A DNA stretch of 64,000 bases from Pseudocercospora fijiensis CIRAD86 (taxonomy: Eukaryota > Ascomycota > Dothideomycetes > Mycosphaerellales > Mycosphaerellaceae). The first letter of the stretch is position 1; each line of letters opens with the position of its first letter. The notes under the pieces are model-generated. The model ran no database searches, was not told the DNA's origin, and worked only from the letters and a program-made list of their open reading frames with translations. Both the position numbers and the translations under genes were made by a program. The stretch covers positions 1,374,507 through 1,438,506 of the forward strand of contig NW_006921539.1 of assembly GCF_000340215.1 (NCBI RefSeq). The letters are read 5' to 3'. Below, one piece after another: positions 23,858 to 36,599 of the stretch.

Positions 23858-24499
23858 TTAGTAAAGAGGTAGAATCCTCGAAAGAGCAGTCGATTAGTTA
23901 ACAGTTATAGCGCGTTTATTAGCGCTCGGTGCGTATCCGTTATCGTAGTATAGTCTTATTGTCCTTTGCTAACAATTGCTTGCCTCTAATTGGTTAGCTT
24001 AATAGTACCCCGGGGGTAGCATTATTCCTAGGCGATATTATAGGCCCTTAGCCTTCTTCTTGTTCTTTATACTAGTCTAATACTTATCTAACAACTTAGT
24101 TATGTCCTTAAAGGAACCTTTAGCTTCCTATAAGTCCTATTTAGGTAAATAGCCTTACTATCTTAATAGGTACTCCTTCTTGCCTTACCTAGTCCGGTAC
24201 TTTAGAATACGTTCTATAGACTATAGTTCTTCGCTATTGGCTAAGACTTCTTCTAACTTAGTAGGCGCTTTATCGCCCTCGCGCTAGTAGTATAGTTTAA
24301 GGAGGGAGATATAGAAGGTATTATAGATAGTATAATTGCGAGCGAAGCTCGCCTTATAATAGCAAGGAGGGTACTACTCTACGTTGCTAAATGTACACTT
24401 AGCTATACGTGACGCCAAGCCGACCCCGGATTTTAGAATCCTATATACCTAATTAGTCAATTTCTATAAGTAGAGACTTTCGGAGCTAGCGCCGGTATC

Positions 24500-24589
24500 T
24501 CCGAACAAGCGCCGACTTCCCGAACAAGCGCCGAATTCCCGAACAACCGCCGACTTCCCGAACAACCGCCGACTTCCCGAACAACCGCT
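24500..24589. repeat. 19-base tandem array inside the long Helentron-like element
   Basis: About five units of CCGAACAACCGCCGACTTC with C/G variation. It sits at the place where the short relative has its own array. Confidence 0.75.
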
Positions 24590-24699
24590 AGTAAAGCCTT
24601 TTGCCTTCCTTCTAATACTTCAAATATATAGTAAAATATATAGATAAATAGATATTTCATTTGCCTATTATAGTGCCTTTCGGCCTATATAGGTCTGTT

Positions 24700-27600
24700 T
24701 CTATATATTATTTTAGGTAGGAAACCAACTTAGTTAGTAAAAACCTCCCTCCTATCCTATTTATAAGTGTTAATCTTCCTTGTTTCCTTGTTCTCCTTCC
24801 TCTAGGGTATACTAGTATTATAGTTGTTACCCTCTAACTACCTTGCCTACTACCCTACCCTTCTTTCCCCCTCTTCTTCCCTCCTTCTTATCTACTCCTT
24901 AGTTTCCCTTACTAGTGCGAATTATTGTATAAATCCTTATTTAATAATCTACTTCACTATCCTCTTTGGGTCTTCTTTGCTCTAGATTAGCTTGTCGTAT
25001 TCCCTTTCTATTGCTTTTAGTCTCTAATCACTTCTGCCTTCTAACTATTAAGGGCAGACTAGCAGTATATACTTAGGGTTCTAAGATTAGTAGCTATATT
25101 AGTAAGCCCTGCTTTCAATTCCTAGGACGTTTCTTCTAAATAGGTAAGATCTAAATCCAATGTGTTTAGATCTGATTTAGATAGCTAGGCTTGCCTCGGC
25201 CCTATTTAGGTCCTTATAGAGCTAGTAGTTGTACTGACTAAATTTGATTAGTGCCTTTAGGGTTCCTAGTCTAACTTATGTTTTGTTCTATTCCTGCTCC
25301 TATAGGTATCTAGCAATTAATTCTGCTAGGCTTTGTTTCTCTCCCTTTAGTTTATCTTCCTTTAGCCTTATATTTGGTCCCTAAAGCTCTTTCTCTAGCA
25401 TTTCTCTTATTAAGACTCTATATTGCTCTAGGTCTTTGACTTTCTAGGGAGTTATTTATAGTCTGTCTCGCCTCCTAGTCCTAATACACTAGGCTTTTAT
25501 CTTGTCTAGTGCCTTTTGGATAGTCTGTTAGGCTAGGTATTCTATTGTCTTTACTGCATATTAGTGTCTTAGTCCCTTAAAGTATTGTTTAACTAGTGGG
25601 ATCCCTAATTCTATTTCTACTACCCTTGTTAGTGTAGTTTTGTATACTCCTAGGATTTTCTTTAGGCTTTAGGTTTAGGACCTACTAACTGGTTGTTTAA
25701 TCCTCTTTAGTGTTTTCTCCTAGGCTGTCTATATCTATGCTCTATATAGCATTGCTAGCTTGATAATTGCTTTGTATATAACTTTGGCTTTCTCGAATAT
25801 AGCCCCCTATATAGAGGCTATAAGCCTATTAATGGATTGTATGTTAGTATCTGCCCTCTACTTTGCCTTCTTTACTTATAGTCCCTAATTCAGTTTTAGA
25901 TCTAGCTAGATCCCTAGTACCCTAAGCTCTGCTAATAGTTAGGTTTCAAAGCCTTAGATAGTAATTGATTGCTTTATATTATAGGTTGATTTAGCCTTGC
26001 TAAAGTAGATAAGCTAGTACTTTTCTAGGGCGAATTTTACTCTATACCTCCTTGCCTATTTTTTACACTCCTAGTGCTTCTCTTCTAAGATCTTGTAGTT
26101 GGTTTCTATTGTCTTAGACTAGGCTAGGATGTTCGTATTATCTATAAACCCTAATGCTAATGTGTTTTTTGATTCTAGGAGTAGGAGTAGGTCTACTATA
26201 AAGATAAGGAAGAGGATTAGGGAGAGTATTAATCCTTAGGGGATTCCCTTTTTAGTTAGTATTAGGTCTGATTTGAATTTGCCTAGAATAAGCTATATTA
26301 ATCTTTCCTATAGGAAGGACTAAATGAATTAGACTATCTAGTTTAGTATAGCTTTCTATTTAAGTATATATAGGAGCCTTTTATAGGAGACATTATTAAA
26401 GGCTCCTAAGATGTTAAGGGAGAGGAGGGTTGCTACCTAGTTTTAACTATAGTGCTAGATATGCTTGATCTATTCTATAATTAGTTCTATAGCTATTAGT
26501 GTTAACCTCTTCTTTCTTCCTCCTATCTAGCCTTTAGGAAGGATGTTCCTTTCCTCGGCAAAGGTTGTTAGCCTTTTAGCGACAATTTTTTCTAGTACCT
26601 TGCCTATTATATTAAGTAGGGCTATTGGTCTATAGGCCTTAAGCTATATATAGTCTTCCTTCTAGAGCTTCCTTAGTACTACTATTAGGGACTTCCTAAA
26701 TAGTCTTAGGTAGTATCCTAGTGCTAGGCTTTGTAAAAAGATATTAGCTAGTGCTAGGGCTAGCCCCTTCCTATATGCTTTTAGAAGTTTGTTGTAGATC
26801 TTGTCTTCTCCTAGTGCCTTATTGCCTAGAATTTTCTTTAGGATCCTTTTAATAGTTTCGGGTTTGACCTAGGTGTCTCTTAGTATGCCTAGTAGTAGAG
26901 TCTCTTGTTCTATCTCCCTTATATCTAATAGGTCTGCTTGTACTTTTCTATAGAAGAAGTGTTAGCCTAGGGCTCTTGCTTTCCCTTCTATTATAGTCTA
27001 CATTTGTCCTTATTAGTCTATAATGTCCGGGAATTGTAGTAGTATGTCCTTATCCTATTTAGGTCTCCTTGCCTATTTAGCTATCCTCTATATCTCCTCT
27101 AGTTTCTTTATAATTATTCCTATTATAGATCTCTATTCTTGTATCTTATCTTTCTTAATCTAGATCTTCTTTTCCTAGTAGGCTTTATTATAGTTGTCCT
27201 ATGCTTCCTAGGTATAGGTTTGTATCTACTACCTCCTAGCCTTCCTTACTGCTTTAACCTTCCTTATATACTTACTAGTCTAGTATAGTTGCTAGTATAG
27301 TAAATGTTTCTTTGCTAGGGTATGCTTTCTAGCTACCTGTTTTAGGATTCCTGTTAGTTCTTCTACTGCTTTGTTAATGTCCTCTAGCCTTAGTAGGTAC
27401 TTTGTTAAGAGTTCCTCTAGTTTTAGGTCCCTTTCTAGTTCCTCCCTAATCCTGCCCTATTAGGTACCCTTCTAGTTAAGCTTCTCCTCTAGTTCCCTTT
27501 CCTAATTGGCTTAGACATTTAGCTCAATCTATACCGGGAAGTAGTCTAATAATTCTTCTAGTTCCTAGTTGATCCTATATCTTATAATCCTATTCCTAAT

Positions 27601-29504
27601 CTAATATAATACAAAGTATAGGTCTAGTATACTACTACTTCCTTTTGCCTCCTAAGTAATTAGTCCCTTTAGGGTAATAATTTCTATTTCTTCCCTCTCT
27701 AATATGTCAATTAGTCTTCCTACTAGGAAGTAGTAAGCTAGGGTAAAGTCTAAGCCCTAGAGGGGGTAGTAGAGGTTGAAATCCCTAAGTAGGATTTAGT
27801 AGGTATTCCCCTAGATAACTCTAGGTAGTCTTTCTAGGGTTTTTAGTTAGGTACTGCTTCTTAAGTCTAGTAGTGGGTTATATATATAGTAGACTTAGAG
27901 TATACCTTAGGATGTCTCTACTTAAACTGATATTAGGTCCCTATCCTCCTATAGTAGAGCCTACTAGGTTTCTGTATCTATCTCCTTACTAATGTAGATA
28001 TATATCCTTAGGGCTCCCTAGTTGTAGATAATTAGGTAGTATCTTGGGTCTTTAACTGTTACTAGTCTCTTTATATATAGGTTAAGCTAGGGCTCTTGGA
28101 TTGCAATAATGTAATATTCTTTTAGGTTTAGTGCTTAAAGGAAGCTCCTCTGTACCTTGTCTTTACTCTTGTTGATATTGTACTATATAATGTTTAGTAA
28201 TGTTGCAGTATTTATTAGGTTTCATCTATATTATTTCCCTATAAGTTTTCCTTTAGTCTTCCCTTACTTTAGATTAACATTTGACTAAGCTTTGTTTGCC
28301 CTGCTTCCTTTCCTGCAATATTAAGGTATCTTAGTCTCCCTAGTTGCTAGTGACTCTCTTGTGCTAGTAAGGCCCTAAATATGAACCTATTATCTTGTCT
28401 AGACCTCTTTTGTAGTACTTAGCTAGGTTGCTTCTATACCTAGCTGCCCTAGCTTATTGTGTATCTTTTTAGTATATTGATTCTAGCTTCCTTTGCCTTC
28501 CTCGCTGCCTGTATTCTTACTAGGCATTCCTTCGCCTAAGAGGGGTGTCTTTTAGTATAGCATGCACATCTTGCTTCTCCCTTATATGCTTTATATTCTT
28601 TAACCTAGTAATCCCCTATATAATAGGAGTAGGTGTTGGTTATCTTTGTATACTTAGCTGCTAAGTGTCTATAGTGTTGATATTTGAAGCACTGCATTAT
28701 CCTATAGTTGCTTCTGTATATCTCTGTTTCTAATCTCTTATAGTCCTAGAACAACCCCTAGTCTAGCACTATATTAGCTTACTCTGTACTCCCTACCTAG
28801 ATAATTAGGGAAGACTGCTTCTTAGTCTCCTCGATTTTCCTTTTAATCTATACTACTTTTGTAATCTTTAGGTCTAGGTATATAGCTTAGTTTTGTCTCT
28901 ATAGGCTCTTAATATCCTGTTCTTCCTTAAAGCTTCTTATTATGCTATAGGCTATAATTATAAATTGCTATTAGGAGACCTTTGCTGTTTTCCCTATCTT
29001 AGTTGTCTATTCTTTTTGTGTTTCTAGCTTCTTTTTGTCCTGCTCTTGTGCTATAAATAGCTTGATTACCCCTTTTCCTTCGTTCCTAGCCCTAATTACC
29101 TCTTTAACTGCAATTCTTTCTACAATCTCTTTCCCTATAAGTCCTTAGATTTCCTTTTACTCCTATAGGTCCGTAATGTAGATTCTAACTACTGTCCTCG
29201 GGGGTTTTAGCGCCTCCTAACTAGCTACTACTGCCTAGGTACGGTAGTTTAGGCTTGTTTCCTACTATTTCTTCGTAATCTTTGCTGCGACTATATTAGC
29301 TACCTTTGTAATTACGTAGCTTACCTAGTTGTAGATTGCTTTTAGTCCTCTAAGGAGTTCTGAGATCATTATCCTATATGCCCTCTTAGGGGTTCTTCTA
29401 TCTTCCGCCTTTAGTACCTCCTCTGCCCTAGTATATAGTACTTTCCATTCGTCCTCCCTTCCTTCTTAACTGTCTTCCCTTCGTCTCTGATTGTTCGCTG
29501 CCAT
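24700..29504 (-). pseudogene. Tad1-like LINE (non-LTR retrotransposon), degraded
   Basis: Minus strand. ORF1 starts about 29504 (MAANNQRRED) and holds degraded zinc-knuckle motifs near 28680-28550 (CFKYQHY, then a CxxC-type stretch). A probable endonuclease lies about 28200-27500. The RT has KGIP*GLILSLILFLIFIVD near 26250 and GFIDNTNIL near 26140, matching GIPQGSPLSPILF and FxDD of LINEs. The 3' end is near 24700 with no clear poly(A). Stops fall at Gln and Trp. The plus strand here is poor in CA but keeps many TG. Confidence 0.75.
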
Positions 29505-29910
29505 TTTCCCCTACGCTTAATAGTACTAGTATATAGTAGTTATTATTAATAATATATAGGTAAAGGACCGTAACTATTAGTAAAATATATAGTAAAATAT
29601 ACAAACAATTAATAAGAAAATTAATAAGAAAATTAACTAAAACATTAATAAAAGAATTTATAAAACAACTTTTAATAAAAGAACCTATAGAAAAATTAAT
29701 TTTAATTATAGAAAACATACGATTTAAATTTATAAAATTACCGAAAAATATTAAAGGAACGAGAGCGAGAATAAGAGCGAGGAACCCTAAAATTCGCGGC
29801 TCCGCTATACTAGGTATATATAAAATTTAAAAACTCGCGGGCGCTACCGCTATTACTACGTAAGTAGAAGGAGCAGAAGTACTTACGTACGGGTACTATC
29901 CTAGTTAGTA

Positions 29911-30245
29911 AAACAATTAACAAAACAATAAACAAAACAACTAATAAAACAACTAATAAAACAACTAATAAAACAACTAATAAAACAACTAATAAAACAA
30001 TTAATAGAACAATGAACAAAACAATTAATAAAACAATTAACAAAACAATTAACAAAACAATTAATAAACCAATTAATAAAACGATAAATAAAACAATTAA
30101 CAAAACAATTAACAAAACAATTAACAAAACAATTAACAAAACAATTAATAAAACAATAAATAAAACAATAGTAGAACAATTAGTAAGGCAATTAATTAAA
30201 TAATTAATTAAACAATTAGTAAAGCAATTAGTTAAACAATTAGTT
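29911..30245. repeat. 12-base AT-rich minisatellite
   Basis: Units AACAATTAATAA and AACAATTAACAA are repeated over about 330 bases. Open frames here (Asn-Lys-Thr-Ile repeats, and Val-Leu-Leu-Ile on the other strand) are translations of the repeat, not genes. CA dinucleotides persist. Confidence 0.88.
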
Positions 30246-30800
30246 AAACAATTAATAAAATAAATTATATTCTAGTAAATAAATAACTTATAATAAAGTT
30301 AAAAAGAAGGTAAATAATAAACTAGAGAAGAAACTAAATAATAAAGCAAATAATAGATTAAATAAAAAACTAGAGAACAAAGTAAATAAGAAACTAAATA
30401 ATAAGCTAATTAATAGACTAAATAATAAGCTAGTACTAAACTAAGTAGTAAGATAGAAAACAAGTGGTAAATGGGGATATAAATAAGAGGACTTAGACGT
30501 ATTAGAAAAAAGAAAACATATAATAAAAATAAATAAGAAAATATAAAATAGGTAAGTAAAACAAGTAAGATACTAAATAGAAAAACTGTAAAACATTAAA
30601 GAAAAAAATTAAAAATAGTTTTTTTAATAATATAAAAAGTAGTAATAGATATAAAAAATTAGAGAAAACTAGAATAAAAGTAAGTAATATATATAAAGTT
30701 AAAAATAAAAAAGTAGTATCTAAAATACTAGAAAAGAAAAATAGTAATACAAAAATATAAAAATACTTATTCCTAATAAACTATTCTAATAGAACTAAAT
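30246..30800. other. A-rich spacer in the Helentron-like element
   Basis: Very A-rich plus strand (AATAAAAAACTAGAG and similar) without coding signal. It may be the decayed continuation of the minisatellite or an unknown filler. Confidence 0.5.
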
Positions 30801-33800
30801 CGTATAATAATAGTAATAGCTTCGAGGTCTAGCTTCGAGGTCTAAAGAACCGAATTAGCTTAGTATATATAAGGCGAAAGCTTCGCTCGCACTCCTCTAG
30901 GCACGCGCTAGCCGCCTAGGAGCACATTTTAAGGTAGGAGCTATAACTAGTAGGCCTAGCTATTGCCCTTCGGTTCTCGGATGCGAAATAGGCTAATATA
31001 TCTTAGTGCGAGCTTAGGCCTTGTTTTACTATTAGGTAATAGGTGTTTGCGGATGCGGAGGTTCTTAGTGCTTAGTATAACTATATCGCCTTGTTTAAAG
31101 GTTATCGGTATATAGCGCTTATCGTAGTAGGCCTTTTGATACTCTTAAGCCTTTGTTAGATTCTTAGCTATCTTAGCATAGATTTCTCGTATCTTCTAGA
31201 CACGTTCTATTGTCGCTAGTGTTTCTAGTACTTAACGCGCTTCCCTTTCCTTACGCTCGGCCTCGAGCGAGGTAAATAGATCTTATAGCAGGTCAGCGTT
31301 TTAGCCTATTATAGCTATATATAGTGAAACCTTAGTTAATAAGTATATACTATTATTGTACACGAATTCTGCAGGCTATAGGAGGTTAACCTAATCCTCG
31401 GGGTTCTTATTAATATAGCTGCGTAGGTACTACTACAGGGTAGCATTCTGCCTCTCTATTTAACCGTTAGTCTATAGATAGAAGGCTGTTAATAGCCGAT
31501 GCTTTAGTCTTAGCTATAGGCATATTTCGCTCTAATAGTGCGATATAAATATCGTACCCCTATCGGAGACTATCCCCTTAGGGGTTCCCTAATAGGTATA
31601 GAAGATGTCACTCTATAGCGCCTCTACTATATTAATAGTAGTCTAGTCTTTCCGCGCCGGGATATATCGAGCGCCTTTAGTAAATCGATCCACTATAACA
31701 AGGATAGTATTATATACGTCCTTGCTGCCCCTACGCCTAGTAGGTAGAAGGCCTATAATAAAGTCTATTGTTAGCTTAGCAAATAGCTTCTTTAGAACAG
31801 GGAGCGAAGACAACTCGCCGAATAGCAAGTACTTCGGTGCTTTAACTCGCTAGTATACTATACAGGTCTGTATATACTCCTTTATATACCGCTTACTATT
31901 TAGCTAGTAGTATATGCGCGATAGTAACTCGTACGACCTCTCTATACTATAGTAACTAGCGAGCTTACTATTATAGTACCTCTTTAAAAGCTCTTGTCTA
32001 ATCGATTGTTTAGCGGGGACATAGTATCTGCCCTTAAACCTTAAGTAACCTTTGTCGTCGATCGACTAACTATTACTCTTACTAGATCGAGTCGCCTGTC
32101 TACTTACAAGCCTATTAATACGCTCGACAGCAAAGGCGTCCCTCTACTAAGTACGCAATAGCTTATCTATAAACGATTAACTATCCCTATTTGCAAGGTT
32201 ATTTAATAGTATCCGTACTATCGAACGAGGTACGCATTGTATATATCTAATAGCACTAGCAGCCGGAACTACTACAACCTCTTCTACAGTGCTATCGCTA
32301 TATAGGCTATTACTATAGATAGTAATATCTTCAATCGAGTTATTATAGCTCGAGCGATCTACGTCCTTTCTAACGCGTACTAGAAGAACGACAACTCCGC
32401 TATAGTATTTGTTGCCGCCGCGGGGTCCGGAAGTCCGCTTATCCTACGCTTGCTTATTAATAATACGGGCTATAGCAATCTTATACTATAGGGTTAGAAA
32501 CAAAGAATTGATGTATTAGGTCTCGCTGTCGTAATTAGATCGCCTCGATAGGCTATCGGTAGGGTTACTTACGCCTAGCCGGTATAATATATTAAAATTA
32601 AACCTAGCGAGGTAGACGGCCTATCTAGCCTATCGACCTATAACCCTAGTAACCTTAGTAATGCTACGGAGGTTGTTATAGTCTGTATAGACCTGAATTG
32701 TATACTAAGTACTATTAAGATAGTAGCGCTAATACTTAAAGGCTTCTATAATTGCTAAGAGCTCTTACTCGTAGGTCTTATATCGACGTTCTATATCGAT
32801 TATCTTTCGTAAAAAGAAGGCAATCGGGTACTAGTAATAGTTATTATCTAATTGCTATAACATAATAGCCGATATAGCGAACTATAAAGCGTTAGTCTCA
32901 ATTCGGATCTGCTTACTTAGCACGAAATAGTACAATAAGGGGACTTTAGTGAATCGTTTCTTTAGACCGTTAAAAGCGGCTTGTGTTTTATTAGTCTACC
33001 TAAACTCTCTAGAAGGGTTTGCCTTAGTCTTAGTAAGCTTAGTTAATAGTATTACATGCCTCGAATAGCCCTTAATAAAACGGCGGTAGAAATTAGCGAA
33101 GCCGAGGAACGATTAAAGCTCCTTAATAGACGTAGGAATAGGCTATTTAGTAATTGTTTTAATCCGATCCGGATTAGCCTTGATACTATTAGTTAATACG
33201 ATAAAACCGAGGAAGGCTACCTCCTTAGTAGCAAAGGTGCATTTAGAAGGCTTGCAATATAGTCTATAGGCTCGTAGGCGGTCGAGGACCTTACGGACTA
33301 TAGCCTAGTGCTCCGCAATATTAGGTAAGTGTATATAAACTAGGATGTTATCTAGGTAAACTATACAGAGGTAATCTAATAGGCCTAATAGGGCTCGATT
33401 AATATAGGACTAGAATATTGTAGGAGCATTAGCTAGGCTAAATAGTATAACTAAGTATTCGAAATAGCTATAGCGAGTACGGAAGGCTGTTTTCTATTCG
33501 TTACCCTTACGAATGCGGATACGATAGTACGCATCCTTAATGTCTAGTATAGTATAGTAGTAAGTACTAGAAAGGCGATCGAGGGTCTTATTAATAAGCG
33601 GGAGTAGACAGCGGTCTTTAATAGTAATAGCGTTAAGCCCGCGATAGTCGATATATAGGCGTAGGCTACTATCCTTCTTTAGTACGAATAGGATAGGTGT
33701 ACTAGCAGGGCTGTTACTATACCGAATTCGACTATTAGCTAGGTTTTCCTCTAGGTACTTACGCAATATAGTAAGCTCTCGCTTACTAAGGTTGTAGAGG

Positions 33801-36166
33801 GGGCTAAAAGGAACCTCCTTGCCCTCTATAATGTTAATCTTATAATCCGTCTCCTTAAATATAGGCAATGTCGATGCTAGGTAGTGTTTGAATACATTAA
33901 TATAGGTCTCTCGAATAGGCTCTAGTATACGAGCAAGCTAATTAGGGTCTATACTATTAGGGGGCATAGGCTTATCGTTATTACCGAGCAGGTCGGTAGT
34001 CGGATTAGCTAAGGCGGAGGCTAGTATTAGGTTGCTAATAAACAGGACCCTAATATTATTAGGATACTCGCTAATATCGATGTATTTAATGTCCTCTTTC
34101 CTAGCGATTCTAAATCGCTACTTCTAGAGGCCTAGGTCTATAGCTATAGCGTAGTACTTAAGAATAGGGTTGCTAATAACAATAGTAGCTCCCCTATATA
34201 GGTTGTCTATATCTACTACGTAGGCAGTAAAGTCTAGTAGGCGTTTATTTCCGAGGTCGTCCTTTAGAACTATAGGAACATAGTAGGCCCTATAGGTTAA
34301 GTGCCGAGCGTTATTAAACTAAGCAAGGGTTAGCAGGTTAGTCTTCGGCAGTTGTCGAAGGTCTAATTGCTTAGCTAGGCGATAGCTAATAAGGGCACTA
34401 ACTAAATTTCCTAGATCTAGTATAACCTTAGTTTAATAGGTAGTGCCCTTCGTATCCTATACAAGGCAGGAGCGTGTTATAGCTAGCACAATATCGATGG
34501 TCTTACGCCGTACGAGGCTAATAGTTAGTGCGGCGCTTACTCTTTTTTCGACTAATTAAAAGAGCCGACTAGGGTAGCATTAACGGCTAAAAGGTGTTTC
34601 CTATACTTAGCTAAAGCACGGTTAATTCGGGCCTAGTCCTTAGGTTTGTCGTATTAGCCTAGTAGATAGCTAGTACTATTACAATTGAAGCACTTCAATC
34701 CGGTTAGTAGACTGCCGTAGCTATTATTACTATTGTTAGCCGAGCGGTTAGCATTGTAGGGATACGAGCCCCTTCTACGGCCCCTATCGCGGCCTCCTCT
34801 GTATAGCCGGCGGCTACGGCCTCTTCTACGGTTATTGTTACTGTTCCTATTGTTAGCATTATTATTATAGTAGGAACCTTAGTTTCCTCCGCGGCTACTA
34901 CGATTGCCGCGGTTAGTACTAGCTAGCCGGATCCTCGATTCTAGTCGTTATTAGAGCTAGACAGCTCGTTCGGCTATTTCTACTTCGACTATAAATTGAA
35001 TGCGTGTTAGGTTAGCTTGTTCGAACACACGGCGACGGTCCAATTCGAGGATAAGTTCCTATCTAAGTTTTAGGCGTATTTCCGAGATCTATATAGAATT
35101 AGTCTTAGCCGGGAGGTTATCCTCGAGGGTCTTTAAATAGGCCTCGAATGAACGAGCCGATTGATTAGTCTTTTGTTTAGCTCGAAGATATAGGTCCTAA
35201 GTATATTGTTGCCTTAGTATAGGGTTTCTAAGGGTGTCTAGTATAATAGTTTTATAGGTTTGCTACTAAATAGCGGTCTAATTATCGAGGGAATCAAAAT
35301 GGTTATCCTAGGTACGTTTTAGGTCGCTATTAATGTACTGTATAGCATAGACGACTAGTAAATAGTCATTTAGTAGAGCCCTTAGTGCGTTTCGTTAGTT
35401 AAGCTTACAGTTACGGATATAGTCGTTGTATTGCTTTCGACTAGAGCCGTTAAATATAGTACAGTCCTTAAGTTTAGCATCCTTCTTCTAGACTAGGACT
35501 AATAGTAAGGAAGGCCCTACTATCGGCTTAGTGTTAGTTGTTAGGGCCTCCTAAAGGCGGCGAATTTCGAGGAGGTTGTCCTTTAGCTATTGTTCTTAAC
35601 GTAGAGCAGCGAGCCTGTTTTAGGTAGCTTCTTAAAGTCTCGCTACTAGCTAGGGGCTAAAGGCTAGTTAGCTATATCGTCGATTAACAATATTGTTAAG
35701 AATGTCGTTAATAGGCAACTCTAGGTCGTTACCTAGAATTATAAGTTCTTCGGTAGGCTTAGTAGTAGGCTCTTCGGCAGGTACTTTAGCAGGTACCTTA
35801 GTAGGCACTTTAGTAGGTACTATGCTACTAGCATTGTCGTTGCTAGCGCTACTAGCGGTAGCACGGTTATTGTTTCGTAACGAGCCGGCTATTATAATAA
35901 GGGGTAGCACTAATAATGTATTATAGGCCCCTATAGTACGGATATAGCGGAATTAGCGAGTATCGGTCTAATGTGCTTAACTTAGTATAATAGGCCGTAT
36001 AGAAGGCCTTGCTTGATAATTGGTACGGTTATTCTTAGTGGAATAGTACGTATAGGTCCCGTTCTTCGGGCGCAATATAGTTAGATTAGTCTTGTTCGTA
36101 GCTATACCGCTAAAAGCTTAAAATAAGGACTATCTAGCTGCTACCCTTAAAGGGTGGATCGAATAC

Positions 36167-36364
36167 TGTATAAGAAGGGTATATTAGCAGGTAGATAGGG
36201 TAGTGGTAGGTACGAGTAGTATTCGATAAGAAGCTAGGAGGAGAGGGAGGAAGGTAGGAGAGTTAGCCTAACGCTAAGCGCTAAGCCCTGCCTAAGGCAT
36301 TAAGACCCTAGCTTCACTCGGCCTAGTTATATGCTAATCACGTATAGCCTCTTTAGCCCTAACA
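36167..36364 (-). repeat. LTR 3, 5' LTR of chromovirus B
   Basis: 198 bases, TGTATAAGAAGGG to CCCTAACA with intact TG...CA ends. Followed by target duplication CTAAT. Confidence 0.88.
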
Positions 36365-36406
36365 CTAATAAACCTTAGCGTTTCCTATATTAAAGATCGA
36401 ACCTAA

Positions 36407-36593
36407 TATTACGGGTAAGTAACGCGTACGTAGATGCTAGATATAAGACTTAATAGGTTCGATAAAGAGCTAAGTCTATCTATATAAATCCGAATGGTTT
36501 TATATAGTGCGCTAAGCGCTAAGTAGTAGGTTAGAGTCGCGTAGGCCGAATGCCTAAGGCTAGCGCTTTCTACCTAGGGCGTAGCCCTTTATA
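36407..36593 (-). repeat. 5' LTR of chromovirus C
   Basis: 187 bases, direct copy of 9643-9829 with a handful of transition differences. Followed by target duplication GTCTA. Confidence 0.88.
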
Positions 36594-36599
36594 GTCTAG

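Larger units (their letters stand above)
24337..30930. mobile_element. 6.6-kb element with Helentron/Helitron2-like ends, containing a LINE
   Basis: Has the same ends as the 0.56-kb element at 15613. The left end is TTGCGAGCGAAGCTCGCC, with about 100 bases of further similarity including a shared GGATTTTAGA. The inner right repeat AAGCTTCGCTCGCA is followed by a palindrome (30892-30922, arms around CTAGGC and GCCTAG) and CACATTTT at the end. It splits chromovirus B exactly where copy A reads through (near 18410-18430). Inside are a 19-base tandem array (24500-24589), a Tad1-like LINE and an AT-rich minisatellite. No Rep/helicase is visible, so it would be non-autonomous. Confidence 0.55.
23858..36166 (-). 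pseudogene. gag-pol of chromovirus B, RIP-inactivated and interrupted
   Basis: Colinear with copy A. The chromodomain end (23858-24336) is separated from the rest (30931-36166) by the Helentron-like insertion. Integrase core near 31643-31828, RT near 33080-33868 (FVLKKDSSLRLYIDYRGLNA), zinc knuckle near 34680-34710 and gag to about 35940. Rejoined it is about 5.7 kb. It has more RIP-type stops than A. Confidence 0.85.
16711..36364 (-). mobile_element. tandem pair of Ty3/gypsy chromoviruses (A and B) sharing three LTRs
   Basis: LTR (16711-16906), internal A, LTR (23658-23857), internal B, LTR (36167-36364). The outer ends are flanked by one 5-base target duplication CTAAT (16706-16710 and 36365-36369), and no duplication flanks the middle LTR. 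The pair therefore behaves as one insertion into chromovirus C. A and B are colinear and highly similar on the minus strand. A carries a 1-kb insertion next to its left LTR; B carries the 24337-30930 insertion. Such a structure can arise by LTR-LTR recombination between copies or sister chromatids. Confidence 0.88.
9643..36593 (-). mobile_element. Ty3/gypsy chromovirus (family C), interrupted
   Basis: The 187-base LTRs 9643-9829 and 36407-36593 are near-identical and bounded by the 5-base target duplication GTCTA (9638-9642 and 36594-36598). A pyrimidine-rich run just right of the left LTR (about 9834-9855) is the complement of a polypurine tract and sets the orientation as minus. Own sequence: LTR, 36370-36406, then about 16705 down to 9830, about 6.7 kb once the 15613-16168 insertion is removed. 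Coding order on the minus strand fits gag, protease, RT, RNase H, integrase, chromodomain. Heavily RIP-mutated. Confidence 0.88.

Noticed and set aside
29810..30203. Open frames of 60-109 codons encoding Asn-Lys-Thr-Ile or Val-Leu-Leu-Ile repeats
   Set aside because: They are translations of a 12-base AT-rich minisatellite in different frames and have no independent coding evidence.
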